Origin: Caballeronia choica
Lineage (GTDB): Bacteria > Pseudomonadota > Gammaproteobacteria > Burkholderiales > Burkholderiaceae
Length of the DNA stretch: 64,000 nucleotides
Direction: 5' to 3'
NCBI RefSeq assembly: GCF_001544535.1
Contig: NZ_FCON02000005.1
Location: forward strand, 82,604 to 146,603
The translations under genes were made by a program, and so were the position numbers. A model generated the notes under the pieces. It was not told the origin of the DNA. It did no database searches and was given only the letters and a program-made list of their open reading frames with translations. How positions within the stretch are numbered: position 1 is the stretch's first letter; the number at the start of each line of letters is the position of its first letter. Shown piece by piece: positions 18,286 to 27,258 of the stretch.

Positions 18286-19803
18286 TCAGCCCAGGTCGAC
18301 CGGCACGAAGATCTGCGCGTCGTCGCGCTGGATCAGGAGCGCGAGGCTGTCGCCGGCGTGCGCCACCATCGATTTCAACTGCTGCACGCTCGTCACCGGC
18401 TGGCCGTTCACCGCGAGGATCACGTCGCCGGGCTGGATGCCCGCGTTCGCCGCCGCGCCGCTCGCCTGCTGCACGATCAGGCCGCGCGAGAGCGAACTGT
18501 CCTGCTTTTCCTCCGGCGTGAGCGGCCGCACCGCAACGCCCAGGCGCGCGTCCTGCGCCGACGCCCCGCCGTTGTCGCCGTTGGCGGTTGCCGTCTTGGC
18601 ATCCGCCAGCGCGCCGATCGTCACCGTCAGGTCCTTGGTGCCCTTGTCACGCCACACTTGCATCTTCGCCTGGCTGCCCGGCGCGAGCCCGGCGACCTGC
18701 GACGGCAACGCGGTCGAGTCCGCGACCGGCGTGCCGTTCAGCGACACGATCACGTCGCCCGGCTGCAGCCCTGCCTTCGCGGCCGGTCCGCCCGGCTCGA
18801 CGGAACTCACGAGCGCGCCCTGCGGCGTCTTCATGCCGAACGAATTGGCCAACGTCTGGTTCATGCCCTGCACCGTCACGCCGAGGCGGCCGCGATCGAC
18901 GTGGCCGGTCTTCACGAGCGCGTCCTTCACCTTGATCGCCTCGTTGATCGGGATCGCGAACGAAAGGCCCTGGAAGCCACCCGTCTGCGAATAGATCATC
19001 GAATTGATGCCGATCACTTCGCCTTGCAGGTTGAAGAGCGGGCCGCCCGAGTTGCCGGGGTTGACCGGCACGTCGGTCTGGATGAACGGCGTGTAGTTCT
19101 CGTTCGGCAGCGAGCGCGATTTCGCGCTGATGATGCCCGACGTCACCGTGTTGTCGAAGCCGTAAGGCGAGCCGATCGCGACGACCCACTGGCCGACCTT
19201 GCTGCCGTTCGGATCGCCGATCTTGACGATCGGCAGGTTCTTCGCGTCGATCTTGAGCACCGCGACGTCCGACTGCTTGTCGGCGCCGACGACCTTCGCG
19301 CGGAACTCGCGCTTGTCGGTGAGCTTGACCGTGACGACGTTCGCGCCGTCGACTACGTGCGCGTTCGTCAGGATGTAGCCGTCGCTGCTGACGATGAAGC
19401 CGGAACCGAGACCTTCGCTCGGACGATCCGCGCCCGGGGCGCCGTTGCCGCCGCCGAAGCCGGGCATGCCGCCGAAGCGCTTGAAGAACTGATAGAGCGG
19501 ATCGCTCGGGTCGATCGGCAACTGCGCCGCGCCGCCGTTGTTGCCATTTCCGCCGCGCGACGCCTGCTTGACGACATGCTTCGCGCTGATGTTCACGACC
19601 GCGGGACCGTAGGTTTCGACGAGCCCGGAGAAGTCGGGAATACCCGTTTTCGCGGCGGCTTCGGCCGGCATCAGCGCGGCGGCCTGCGCCGGCGCGATGA
19701 CCTGGGGCGCCGGCACGTTGTTGTGACCGGCCACATAGCCCGCCGACAACGCAACCGCGACGGCCACTGCAACTGCGCTGCGGGTAATGATCTTCGAATT
19801 CAT
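18286..19803 (-). CDS. degQ: Periplasmic serine protease, Do/DegQ/MucD family
   Basis: A 505-residue HtrA protease-chaperone that degrades misfolded envelope proteins. It has a signal or anchor helix (6-26), a trypsin-like domain with triad His149 (TNAHVV), Asp179 (QSDVAVLKID) and Ser252 (NPGNSGGP), a Gly/Asn-rich loop near 83-125, and two PDZ domains ending near the C-terminus. The ATG at 19803 follows a CAGGAG ribosome site. A box matching the PmrA/QseB recognition pattern lies 90 bases upstream (19893-19909), in the region shared with the divergent yiaW-like gene, so control by the two-component system at 23273-25236 is possible. Confidence 0.92.
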   Translation of the reverse strand: MNSKIITRSAVAVAVAVALSAGYVAGHNNVPAPQVIAPAQAAALMPAEAAAKTGIPDFSGLVETYGPAVVNISAKHVVKQASRGGNGNNGGAAQLPIDPSDPLYQFFKRFGGMPGFGGGNGAPGADRPSEGLGSGFIVSSDGYILTNAHVVDGANVVTVKLTDKREFRAKVVGADKQSDVAVLKIDAKNLPIVKIGDPNGSKVGQWVVAIGSPYGFDNTVTSGIISAKSRSLPNENYTPFIQTDVPVNPGNSGGPLFNLQGEVIGINSMIYSQTGGFQGLSFAIPINEAIKVKDALVKTGHVDRGRLGVTVQGMNQTLANSFGMKTPQGALVSSVEPGGPAAKAGLQPGDVIVSLNGTPVADSTALPSQVAGLAPGSQAKMQVWRDKGTKDLTVTIGALADAKTATANGDNGGASAQDARLGVAVRPLTPEEKQDSSLSRGLIVQQASGAAANAGIQPGDVILAVNGQPVTSVQQLKSMVAHAGDSLALLIQRDDAQIFVPVDLG

Positions 19804-19892
19804 CGTGTGCTCCTGATCGTCCTGATCGTTATCGTCCTGACTGGGGGTGCGCGTGCGTCGCGCGACGTTGAAACGAAGCATAAAGGGCGTGT

Positions 19893-19909
19893 CTTAAGAG
19901 AGTCTTAAT
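19893..19909 (+). promoter_or_regulatory. PmrA/QseB-type direct-repeat box between degQ and yiaW
   Basis: CTTAAG-AGAGT-CTTAAT matches the pattern YTTAAK-N5-YTTAAK exactly on the plus strand, with half-sites 11 bases apart (one helical turn). It sits 162 bases before yiaW and 84 bases from the degQ start. The same pattern recurs at 25294-25310. Confidence 0.5.
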
Positions 19910-20070
19910 CGGCGAAACGTTGCTCGGAGGGCGAGATTCGGCGGCCACGCGTGCGTCGCAATTAGTCTGTCATCCGTAATATTTAGTGAAGAATTGAACC
20001 GATTGTGCGCGAAGCGCCGTTCTGAAAGCGACTGCGTGCTAATTTCACGCCCCATTCTGGAAGAGTCGCG

Positions 20071-20598
20071 ATGAAACAAACTACCCCTGATGGTGCCGCA
20101 CTCCGGCAAGCGGCCAAGACCGGCGCACTCATCGCGCTGTTTGCCGCGCAACCCGCCTTCGCCTTTTCGGGCGGCCTCGAAGACCGGCTGGCGGACATCA
20201 TCTCCACGATCGTGCTGATCTTCGTTCCGATTGGCGGCGTCGTGCTTTTCTGGAAGGTGCACATCCTGCCGGAAATCGCCGCCGAGAAACGTCATCATCC
20301 GCAAAAGGAAGCGATCAAGGTGCTGTGCATCATGTCGCTGCTGTTCGGCGGGCTGCTCTGGCCGTTTGCGTGGCTGTGGGCCTATACGAAGCCAGTCGGC
20401 TATCGCGCGGCGTACGGGCGTGACAAGCACGACGACTACTACGCCGAGCAGGCAGCCACAGCGGCAGAACAGACACCCGCGCCTTCCGGTGCCGTCGACG
20501 CCGACGCGCTCCGCCGGGAAATCGCCAGCCTTCAATCGCGCCTCGCGGCAGTCGAGGCCAAGCCATCCGCGAAGGCCACGCTTCCTCCGGCCCTTTGA
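20071..20598 (+). CDS. yiaW: DUF3302 inner-membrane protein, YiaW-like
   Basis: A 175-residue protein with an N-terminal hydrophobic segment ending in AFAFSGG, then two membrane helices (ISTIVLIFVPIGGVVLFW and IMSLLFGGLLWPFAWLWAY) separated by a charged stretch. The C-terminal helical tail is Ala/Glu-rich. This is the DUF3302 layout of E. coli YiaW, which is paired with the HlyD-type YiaV as here. GGAAGAG precedes the ATG. The next gene starts 33 bases downstream. The molecular role is unknown; an accessory subunit of an export complex is inferred. Confidence 0.78.
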   Translation: MKQTTPDGAALRQAAKTGALIALFAAQPAFAFSGGLEDRLADIISTIVLIFVPIGGVVLFWKVHILPEIAAEKRHHPQKEAIKVLCIMSLLFGGLLWPFAWLWAYTKPVGYRAAYGRDKHDDYYAEQAATAAEQTPAPSGAVDADALRREIASLQSRLAAVEAKPSAKATLPPAL

Positions 20599-20631
20599 AT
20601 TCGTCTCTACGCATCTTCGCGGGGTAACACC

Positions 20632-21774
20632 ATGCTGGAACTGCTCGCCTGTGCCTACGCTTTTTTGGTGTGGCTCATCTTCATCAAGCTGAAACTGCTG
20701 CCCTGGAACATCAAGTCGCAAGTCGGGGTGGTCGCGTTCGGCGCGGCGGCGCTCACGCTGCTCGTCTTCACGATCAACGTCACCGCGCCTTCCACGGGCG
20801 ACGTCCGGGTGACCAACTACGTCGTCGAGATCGTGCCGCGCGTGACGGGACGCGTGATCGAGGTGCCGATCGAAGGCAATCGCCCGGTCAAGAAGGGCGA
20901 CGTCCTGCTGCGAATCGACCCGGAACCGTTCGAACTCCAGGTTCGCCAACTGGAGGCACAACTCGTCGGCGGCCAGGCGGATGCGCACCAGTTCGACCAC
21001 GACCTGAAGGTCGCGCAGAGCAACACCGCCGCCGCCGAAGCGCCGCTGCAACTCGCGCGCCAGCGCCTCAAACAGGCAACCGAACTCGCGGCCAAGGGCG
21101 CCGGCACGCAATACGACGTCGAGACCTATCGCGCCGAGGTGCAGCGCGACGAAGCCGCCGTGCTCGCCGCCCGGCAGGCAGAGCAGAAGGTGCGGCTCTC
21201 CATCGGTGCGACTTACGACGGCGACGTGTCGTCGGTGGCGGCGTTGAAGGCGCAGCTCGCCACCGCGCGCTGGAACCTGGAGCAGACCGTGATCCGCGCG
21301 CCCGCCGACGGCTACGCGATCAACCTGCAGGTGCGCCCGGGCTCCTACGCCGCAGCGTTGCCGCTCAAGCCGGTGATGAGCTTTGTCGAGACGAGCCAGC
21401 AGGTGATCGCTTTCTTCGACCAGAACCAGTTGACCAGGGTCGCGCCCGGCAACGAGGTGGAAGTTTCGCTCAAGTCGCGGCCCGGCCAGATCCTGAAGGG
21501 TCGCGTGAACTCGATCATCTGGGCGACCGCCCAAGGCCAGTTCAACGCGAGCGGCACGCTGCCGACGACTGCCGCCGAAGCGGAACATGGCGCGCGCCCG
21601 CTGCAGTACGCAGTGAAGATCGACATGGAGCACATGAACACGCTCGATCTCGCGATGGGCGCGCGCGGCGACGCCGCCATCTACACCGAACACATGAAGG
21701 CGCTGCACATGGTGCGCAAGGTGATCGTGCGGGTGAGCAGCAAGCTCAACTATCTCGTGTTCAAACTGGAATGA
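20632..21774 (+). CDS. yiaV: HlyD/EmrA-family membrane fusion protein, YiaV-like
   Basis: A 380-residue adaptor with two N-terminal membrane helices, a lipoyl-like half domain (VPRVTGRVIEVPIEGNRPVKKGD), a coiled-coil hairpin (about 95-200), the second lipoyl half (VIRAPADGYAINLQVRPGS) and a C-terminal barrel. No ABC or MFS pump gene is adjacent, only the YiaW-like protein and an outer membrane factor. The stop TGA overlaps an in-frame ATG of the next gene (ATGA at 21771). The substrate is unknown. Confidence 0.82.
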   Translation: MLELLACAYAFLVWLIFIKLKLLPWNIKSQVGVVAFGAAALTLLVFTINVTAPSTGDVRVTNYVVEIVPRVTGRVIEVPIEGNRPVKKGDVLLRIDPEPFELQVRQLEAQLVGGQADAHQFDHDLKVAQSNTAAAEAPLQLARQRLKQATELAAKGAGTQYDVETYRAEVQRDEAAVLAARQAEQKVRLSIGATYDGDVSSVAALKAQLATARWNLEQTVIRAPADGYAINLQVRPGSYAAALPLKPVMSFVETSQQVIAFFDQNQLTRVAPGNEVEVSLKSRPGQILKGRVNSIIWATAQGQFNASGTLPTTAAEAEHGARPLQYAVKIDMEHMNTLDLAMGARGDAAIYTEHMKALHMVRKVIVRVSSKLNYLVFKLE

Positions 21775-21785
21775 GGACGAACACG

Positions 21786-23165
21786 ATGCGTATGAATTCA
21801 GCGCTTCTGCTGACGTCCCTGTGCCTCGCGCTGTCTCTCGCGGGTTGCGCGAACCTCACCCCGCCCGCCGCCGACGATGCCTACAACCAGGCCATGCGCG
21901 GCGCGGCGCTGCCCGACTCGTGGGCGGCGAGCACCGCGCGCGCGGCCTTCCAGCCCGAATGGCTCGGCTTCGCGAAGTCGGGTGAAGTGCAGCAACTGAT
22001 CGACGAGGCGCTCGCCCACAATCCCGACCTGCGGGCGGCGGCGAGCCGGCTCGAGCAATCGCGGCTGCAGGTGCAGATCGCGAGCGCCGATCTCCTGCCG
22101 ACGGTCGGCTTCGGCGCAGGCTACGCGAGCGAGCCGACGCCGGGCAAGTCGTTCAATGCCAACGGCTACGGCCTCGTGCTGAGTTGGGAGCTCGACCTCT
22201 GGGGCCGCGCGCGGGCCGAGCAGAAAGGCGCGGAAGCGCTCTACCGTTCGGCGCAGGACGACTACGCGTACGCGCGCCAGTCGCTGGCGGCGGCCGTCGT
22301 GCGGGCGTGGCTTGCGAGCGCCGAAGCGAGCCAGCAACTGGCGCTCGCGCAGCAGACGCGGGCCGCGACCGCGCAACAGGTCGCGCTCATGCAGACGCGC
22401 AAGCGCGTGGGTAAAGCGAGCGAGCAGGACGTCGTGCTCATCTCGACGCAACTCGACTCGCTCGACGAAACCGTCCAGCAAGTGCAACAGAGCCGCGACG
22501 CCGCGTTGCGCGGCCTCGAACTGCTGCTCGGACGCTATCCGTCGGCGAGCGTGGCAACGGCGGCGAACCTGCCGGCATCGCCCGAGCCGCTGAGCGCTGG
22601 CGTGCCTGCGAACCTGCTTGAGCGGCGCCCGGATATCGTCGCTGCGCGCGAGCGCTTCGTCGCCAGCTATTTCGGCGCGCAGGAGGCGAAAGCCGCGCGC
22701 TTGCCGCGGCTCACGCTGTCGGCGGGTGTCGGCCGTCTGCACAAGGATTTCTTCGACTTCGTCAACGTGCACAAGACCGTGTTTCCGCTTGGCGCGACGT
22801 TCACGTGGCCGATCTTCGACGGCGGCACGCTCCAGACGACCTTTCTCATCCGCACGGAGGCGCAGCAGGAAGCGCTTGCGAATTACAGCCGCGTGATCCT
22901 GACCGCAATCGGCGAAGCCGAGAACGCGATGGCGGCGGAGCAGAGTTTGTCGCAGCGGTCCGCGACGATCGGCCGGCAGGTCGATGGTTATCGGCGTTCG
23001 GTGCAACTGGCTCAGGTTCAGCAGCGGGTCGGCAAGGCCGATGAATACGACGTGCTCGGGCAGCAGTTGCAGCTTTATCGCGCACAAAGCGCGCAGGTGC
23101 GGCTCGCAACGGAGCGGCTCGTGCAGCGGGTGAACCTGCATCTGGCACTTGGCGGCGATTTCTAG
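21786..23165 (+). CDS. Outer membrane efflux lipoprotein, NodT/TolC family
   Basis: A 459-residue OEP-family channel lipoprotein with the lipobox LSLAGC near residue 20. Two outer-membrane-efflux repeats follow, with LVLSWELDLWGRARAE typical of NodT proteins and ERRPDIVAARERFVAS at the repeat junction. The ATG at 21786 follows GAGGACGAACACG; the earlier ATG at 21771 that overlaps the yiaV stop is also possible. With yiaW and yiaV it forms an export set that lacks its own energised pump. Its 3' end converges on the sensor kinase gene. Confidence 0.88.
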   Translation: MRMNSALLLTSLCLALSLAGCANLTPPAADDAYNQAMRGAALPDSWAASTARAAFQPEWLGFAKSGEVQQLIDEALAHNPDLRAAASRLEQSRLQVQIASADLLPTVGFGAGYASEPTPGKSFNANGYGLVLSWELDLWGRARAEQKGAEALYRSAQDDYAYARQSLAAAVVRAWLASAEASQQLALAQQTRAATAQQVALMQTRKRVGKASEQDVVLISTQLDSLDETVQQVQQSRDAALRGLELLLGRYPSASVATAANLPASPEPLSAGVPANLLERRPDIVAARERFVASYFGAQEAKAARLPRLTLSAGVGRLHKDFFDFVNVHKTVFPLGATFTWPIFDGGTLQTTFLIRTEAQQEALANYSRVILTAIGEAENAMAAEQSLSQRSATIGRQVDGYRRSVQLAQVQQRVGKADEYDVLGQQLQLYRAQSAQVRLATERLVQRVNLHLALGGDF

Positions 23166-23272
23166 CCGCTGGCGCCTGTGGTTGAGTGCGGGTGGTTTCA
23201 CCGTTCGATGGGCAGGCGGCTCAACCCGCGGCTCAACCCAGGCGCGCATCGCGCGGCAACAACTCGCGTCCC

Positions 23273-24574
23273 TCAAAACCTCACGGTAACGAGCAGCCCA
23301 CCGCCCGGCGATTCCCCGAGTTCCACCTTCGCGCCATGCTGGAGTGCGATCCGCCGCACGATCGCAAGCCCGAGCCCGCTCCCCGCCACATCCGTGCGCG
23401 CGCGACTCGCACCTTCTCCCACGCGATAGAACCGGTCGAACACGCGCTCGCGTTCCTCCGCCGGGATGCCCGGCCCGCTATCCGCGATACGCACGACCGC
23501 GCGTCCCTCCTCCACCTTCAGCGATACATCCACCCGCCCGCCTCCCGGCGTGTACTTCGTCGCGTTGTCGATCAGGTTGTTGAGCATCACGCGCAGCGAC
23601 TCGGGGTCGCCCGTCATCGTCGCGGCTTCGCTCGCCTCGATGCCAAGATCGACGCCGCGCTGCTGCGCCAGCAGCACACTGCTGCCGACACATTCGTCCA
23701 GCAACGCGTGCAGATCGACAGGTTTCATCGGCGTCTTGCTATCCGGCTCCGAGCGAGCGAGCGCGAGCAGTTGCTCGGCAAGACGCGTCGCGCGCGCGAT
23801 GCCGGCCTGCAGGTCCGACAGCGCTTCCTTGCGCGAGACGTCGTCCTGCGCACGCGCGACGAGCTGCGCCTGAATCTGCACGGCCGCAAGCGGCGTGCGC
23901 AGTTCGTGGGCGGCATCGGCGACGAAGGCCTTTTGCGTATCGAGCGCCGTTGCGAGCCGCGCGAGCAACGCGTTCAGCGCGCGCACGACGGGCCGCACTT
24001 CCTGCGGCAAACGCGTGTCGGGCAAAGGTTCGAGCGCTTCCGGGTGGCGCGTGTCGAGCGCGCGCGTCACGCGCTGCAACGGCGCCAGCCCGCGCCCGAC
24101 GATCACCCACACCGCCAGCCCGAGAAACGGCAGCAGCAGCACGAGCGGCCACAACGTGCGCCACGCGACGCCCGCCGCGAGGCGGTTGCGAATCGAGAGC
24201 GGCTGGGCGATCTGCACGACGTTATCGCCGACGATCGCGCTATACACGCGCCATGCGCCGCGCGCCGTCAATTCGGTGGAAAAGCCAAGTTCCGCGTGCG
24301 GCGCGAGCGGCACGCGCGGATGCGAGTAATACATCAGCACGCCATTGCGATTCCAGATCTGGATCACGACGCCCTCGTCGCTGCCGCTGCGCGACGTGAG
24401 CACCGACGAAAACGGCTCCGATGGCAGCGCGGCCGCGATCTGCTGCAACTGGTAGTCGAAGAGTTCGTTGGCTTCGGCGAGCGCCTGCCGGTAGATCAAC
24501 CAGCCCGCAAACCCCACGCCGACGATCACGAGCGCTAGCAGCCAGACGAGCAACTGGCGGCGAATCGAATGCAT
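23273..24574 (-). CDS. qseC: Sensor histidine kinase, QseC/PmrB-like
   Basis: A 433-residue inner-membrane kinase. TM1 is about 9-28, the periplasmic sensor 29-140, and TM2 141-160, followed by a HAMP-like segment. The phospho-acceptor His223 is in VADAAHELRTPLAAVQ, and the ATP-binding N, G1 and G2 boxes are MLNNLIDNATKYT, DSGPGIP and GSGLGLAIV. Its start codon overlaps the stop of the regulator gene (ATGA), so both are made from one mRNA. Sequence cannot separate QseC from PmrB or TctE relatives; the signal is unknown. Confidence 0.85.
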   Translation of the reverse strand: MHSIRRQLLVWLLALVIVGVGFAGWLIYRQALAEANELFDYQLQQIAAALPSEPFSSVLTSRSGSDEGVVIQIWNRNGVLMYYSHPRVPLAPHAELGFSTELTARGAWRVYSAIVGDNVVQIAQPLSIRNRLAAGVAWRTLWPLVLLLPFLGLAVWVIVGRGLAPLQRVTRALDTRHPEALEPLPDTRLPQEVRPVVRALNALLARLATALDTQKAFVADAAHELRTPLAAVQIQAQLVARAQDDVSRKEALSDLQAGIARATRLAEQLLALARSEPDSKTPMKPVDLHALLDECVGSSVLLAQQRGVDLGIEASEAATMTGDPESLRVMLNNLIDNATKYTPGGGRVDVSLKVEEGRAVVRIADSGPGIPAEERERVFDRFYRVGEGASRARTDVAGSGLGLAIVRRIALQHGAKVELGESPGGGLLVTVRF

Positions 24575-25236
24575 CAGGCGTCCTTCGCGACCATGTAGCC
24601 GAGGCCGCGCACATTGCGGATCAGGTCCGCGCCGAGTTTCTTGCGCAGCGAGTGGATGTAGACCTCGACCGTATTGCTGCCGATCTCCTCGCCCCAGCCG
24701 TAGATCTTTTCTTCGAGCTGGCTCTTCGAGAGCACCGCGCCCGGCCGCGCCATCAACGCTTCGAGCAGCGCGAACTCGCGCGCGGAGAGCGCGATCGGCG
24801 CGCCGTCGAGCGTGACCTGGTGGCCGACGGGATCGAGCGTCAGTCCGCCGTGGCGCACCAGCGACTCGCCGCGCCCCACGTGCCGGCGGATCAGCGCGCG
24901 CATGCGGGCGCCGAGTTCGTCGAGATCGAAGGGCTTGACGAGGTAATCGTCGGCGCCGGCGTCCAGCCCCTTCACGCGATCGGCAACCGCATCGCGCGCG
25001 GTGACGATCAGCACCGGCACCGCGTTGCCGCGTGCGCGCAGGCTCTTGAGCACATCGAGGCCGTCGCGCTTCGGCAGGCCGAGGTCGAGCAGCATCAGGT
25101 CGTAGGGCTCGCCGCCAACCGCGGTCAGCGCCGCTTCGCCGTCCTGCACCCAGTCCACGGCGAAACCATCGGTGCGCAGCGCTTTCCTCACGCCCTCGGC
25201 GATCATCCGATCATCTTCGACTAGCAGGATTCGCAT
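24574..25236 (-). CDS. qseB: OmpR-family response regulator, QseB/PmrA-like
   Basis: A 220-residue transcription factor with an N-terminal receiver (acidic pocket EDD at 7-9, phospho-acceptor Asp51, conserved Lys in DDYLVKPFD) and a C-terminal winged helix (EVYIHSLRKKLGADLIRNVRGLGYMV). The partner kinase follows with a 1-base overlap. A perfect PmrA-type box on the coding strand lies 58 bases upstream (25294-25310), which implies autoregulation; a second lies between degQ and yiaW. Confidence 0.88.
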   Translation of the reverse strand: MRILLVEDDRMIAEGVRKALRTDGFAVDWVQDGEAALTAVGGEPYDLMLLDLGLPKRDGLDVLKSLRARGNAVPVLIVTARDAVADRVKGLDAGADDYLVKPFDLDELGARMRALIRRHVGRGESLVRHGGLTLDPVGHQVTLDGAPIALSAREFALLEALMARPGAVLSKSQLEEKIYGWGEEIGSNTVEVYIHSLRKKLGADLIRNVRGLGYMVAKDA

Positions 25237-25293
25237 CGCGTGCTCTTTCTCGTAAGGGTGCGGCCCATTTTAGCCGCGACGCTTCCCGCAAGG

Positions 25294-25310
25294 ATTAAGC
25301 GGGACTTAAA
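25294..25310 (-). promoter_or_regulatory. PmrA/QseB-type direct-repeat box upstream of the two-component operon
   Basis: On the minus strand TTTAAG-TCCCG-CTTAAT fits YTTAAK-N5-YTTAAK with no mismatch. It lies 58 bases before the regulator start. A TAAAAT element further downstream (about 25274-25269) could be the -10. Confidence 0.6.
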
Positions 25311-25456
25311 GCGATCTCGCGGCGGACCAGGATCGTGCGCAACATACGGCAACGATTTAGCAAGGAAGCTTGTCTACAATAGCCGCTTCGTTCGAGCGCG
25401 CTTGCCACGGCAAGCCGCTTTCGCCGCGCCTGTCTACTCGCATCGAAGAAGAATTC

Positions 25457-27067
25457 ATGCCGCTTGCCTCGTTCTCCGCTTCTTCCCGTTGTATCACCGC
25501 GCGCTTGTCATCGGGCGCGCTCGCCGTGGCGCTCGTCGTCGTCAGCGCGACGCTCGGCTATGCGCCCGCCGCCGACGCCCGCGGCGGCGGCGGCCCCAAG
25601 GCCGAATCGCAGGCGCCCAAGCACGCCGCGCATGGCGCCGTCAAAAGCAAACACGCGGAGCGCCAGGAGCGCGTCGCGGTGCCTTCGGGTCCGCTTCCCG
25701 CCACCGTGATGGCCGCGCTCGCGCGGGCGCACGTGCCGTTGTCGTCGATGAGCGTCGTCGTGCAGCGCATCGGCGCGCCGGTGCCGCTCGTCGCGATCAA
25801 CGCGACTCAGCCGATGCTCCCCGCCTCGACGATGAAGCTCGTCACGACCTACGCCGGACTGTCGCTGCTCGGCCCCGACTATCGCTGGAAGACGACCGCC
25901 TACGCCGACGGCGAAGTCGATACGCAAGGCGTGCTGCACGGCAACCTCTACATCCAGGGCACGGGCGATCCGAAGCTCGTGCCGGAAGAACTGATCGACC
26001 TCGTCGACCAGATTCGCCGCAACGGCATCACCGGCATCGACGGCGCGCTCGTGCTCGACAAGCGCTATTTCGATCCCTCGACGCGCGATCTCCCCGCCTT
26101 CGACAACGACGATTCCGCGCCGTACAACGTCGGCCCCGACCCGCTGCTGTACGCGTTCAAGTCGTTGTCGTTCACGCTGACACCGAATCCCGACGGCCAG
26201 GTTTCCATCGACGTGCTGCCGCAGCTCGCGCAACTGCAGATCGACAACGAGCTGCGCGTGACGCGCGGCGCATGCGCGGGATCGCTGCCGGCGGCGTCGC
26301 CAAGCGTCGCGCAGACGACCGGCGGTTTCGTGCAGGCGTCGTTCATCGGCGACTATCCGCTGCGTTGTGGCTCGCGCACGATCAACGTCGCGGCGCTCGA
26401 CCATTCCACCTTCTTCGCCGGCGGCTTTCTGGCGCTGTGGAAGCAGACCGGCGGCACGTTCAACGGCGCGACCCGCGAAGGCGCGACGCCGTCGGGCGCG
26501 CGGCTCGTCGGCACGCACCGCAGCCCCGTGCTCGCCGACATCGTTCGCGACATCAACAAGTTCAGCAACAACGTGATGGCGCGCAACCTGTTCCTCACCA
26601 TCGGCGCGGCCACCGCGAAGCCGCCCGCGACGACCGCCAAGTCCGCGCAGGCGATCCAGTCGTTCCTGCGCCGCAGCGCGCTGCCGATGCCGGGCCTCGC
26701 GCTCGACAACGGCTCCGGCCTCTCGCGCGACGAAACCATCAGCGCGCTCTCGCTCGCCGATCTTCTGCAAGCCGCGAACTCGAGCCCGGTCGCGCAGGTG
26801 TTCACCGAATCGCTGCCGATCGCGGGCGTCGACGGCACCATGCGCAACCGTCTCACCAACGCGGGCGCGCTCGGCAACGCGCACATCAAGACCGGCACCC
26901 TGCGCGACGTGCGGGCCATCGCGGGCTATGTGGGTTCGGAGAACGGCGAGACCTATGTCGTCGTGAGCTTCATCAACGATCCACGGGCGGAAGCGGCGCG
27001 CGCCGCCCACGATGCGCTGCTCGAATGGGTGTACGAGGGCGCGCGCAAGGTGGGCGTCGCGGAATAG
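25457..27067 (+). CDS. dacB: D-alanyl-D-alanine carboxypeptidase/endopeptidase, PBP4
   Basis: A 536-residue periplasmic class C penicillin-binding protein that trims and cleaves peptidoglycan peptides. The N-terminal signal is about 1-42, followed by a basic linker. Active-site motifs are SxxK in PASTMKLV (Ser124, Lys127), SxN in KFSNNVMARN, and KTG in HIKTGTLRD near the C-terminus. The large insert between the first and second motifs, with cysteines near residues 274 and 306, fits PBP4. The ATG at 25457 follows GAAGAAG. A TACAAT element at 25374-25379 may be the -10 box. Confidence 0.92.
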   Translation: MPLASFSASSRCITARLSSGALAVALVVVSATLGYAPAADARGGGGPKAESQAPKHAAHGAVKSKHAERQERVAVPSGPLPATVMAALARAHVPLSSMSVVVQRIGAPVPLVAINATQPMLPASTMKLVTTYAGLSLLGPDYRWKTTAYADGEVDTQGVLHGNLYIQGTGDPKLVPEELIDLVDQIRRNGITGIDGALVLDKRYFDPSTRDLPAFDNDDSAPYNVGPDPLLYAFKSLSFTLTPNPDGQVSIDVLPQLAQLQIDNELRVTRGACAGSLPAASPSVAQTTGGFVQASFIGDYPLRCGSRTINVAALDHSTFFAGGFLALWKQTGGTFNGATREGATPSGARLVGTHRSPVLADIVRDINKFSNNVMARNLFLTIGAATAKPPATTAKSAQAIQSFLRRSALPMPGLALDNGSGLSRDETISALSLADLLQAANSSPVAQVFTESLPIAGVDGTMRNRLTNAGALGNAHIKTGTLRDVRAIAGYVGSENGETYVVVSFINDPRAEAARAAHDALLEWVYEGARKVGVAE

Positions 27068-27183
27068 CACGGGCGTACGCGTCTTCGAATATTCCTTCTA
27101 CGAAGTAGCGAGCGCCGCCGTGCGCTCGCCGTGTACGCTGTCGGGCACGGCGGCACAGACCGCTTCTATGGAGGAAGACAATC

Positions 27184-27258
27184 ATGCAATTCGATACCGG
27201 ATTGCTCCTGCCGGCATCCGACGCCGGCCGTCACGCGCATTTCGCGCACCTTCATTGA
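27184..27258 (+). CDS. Possible 24-codon small ORF with a strong ribosome site
   Basis: An ATG at 27184 follows GGAGGAAGACAATC and opens a 24-residue frame with four histidines in its second half. The Shine-Dalgarno is among the best in the window, but the peptide matches nothing I know. It could be a leader peptide, the start of a decayed gene, or chance. The rest of the 435-base gap (27068-27502) shows nothing else that I can support. Confidence 0.3.
   Translation: MQFDTGLLLPASDAGRHAHFAHLH

Noticed and set aside
19894-21708. A 604-codon minus-strand frame opposite yiaW and yiaV
   Set aside because: The plus-strand products are recognisable family proteins with ribosome sites; the minus frame has none of these.
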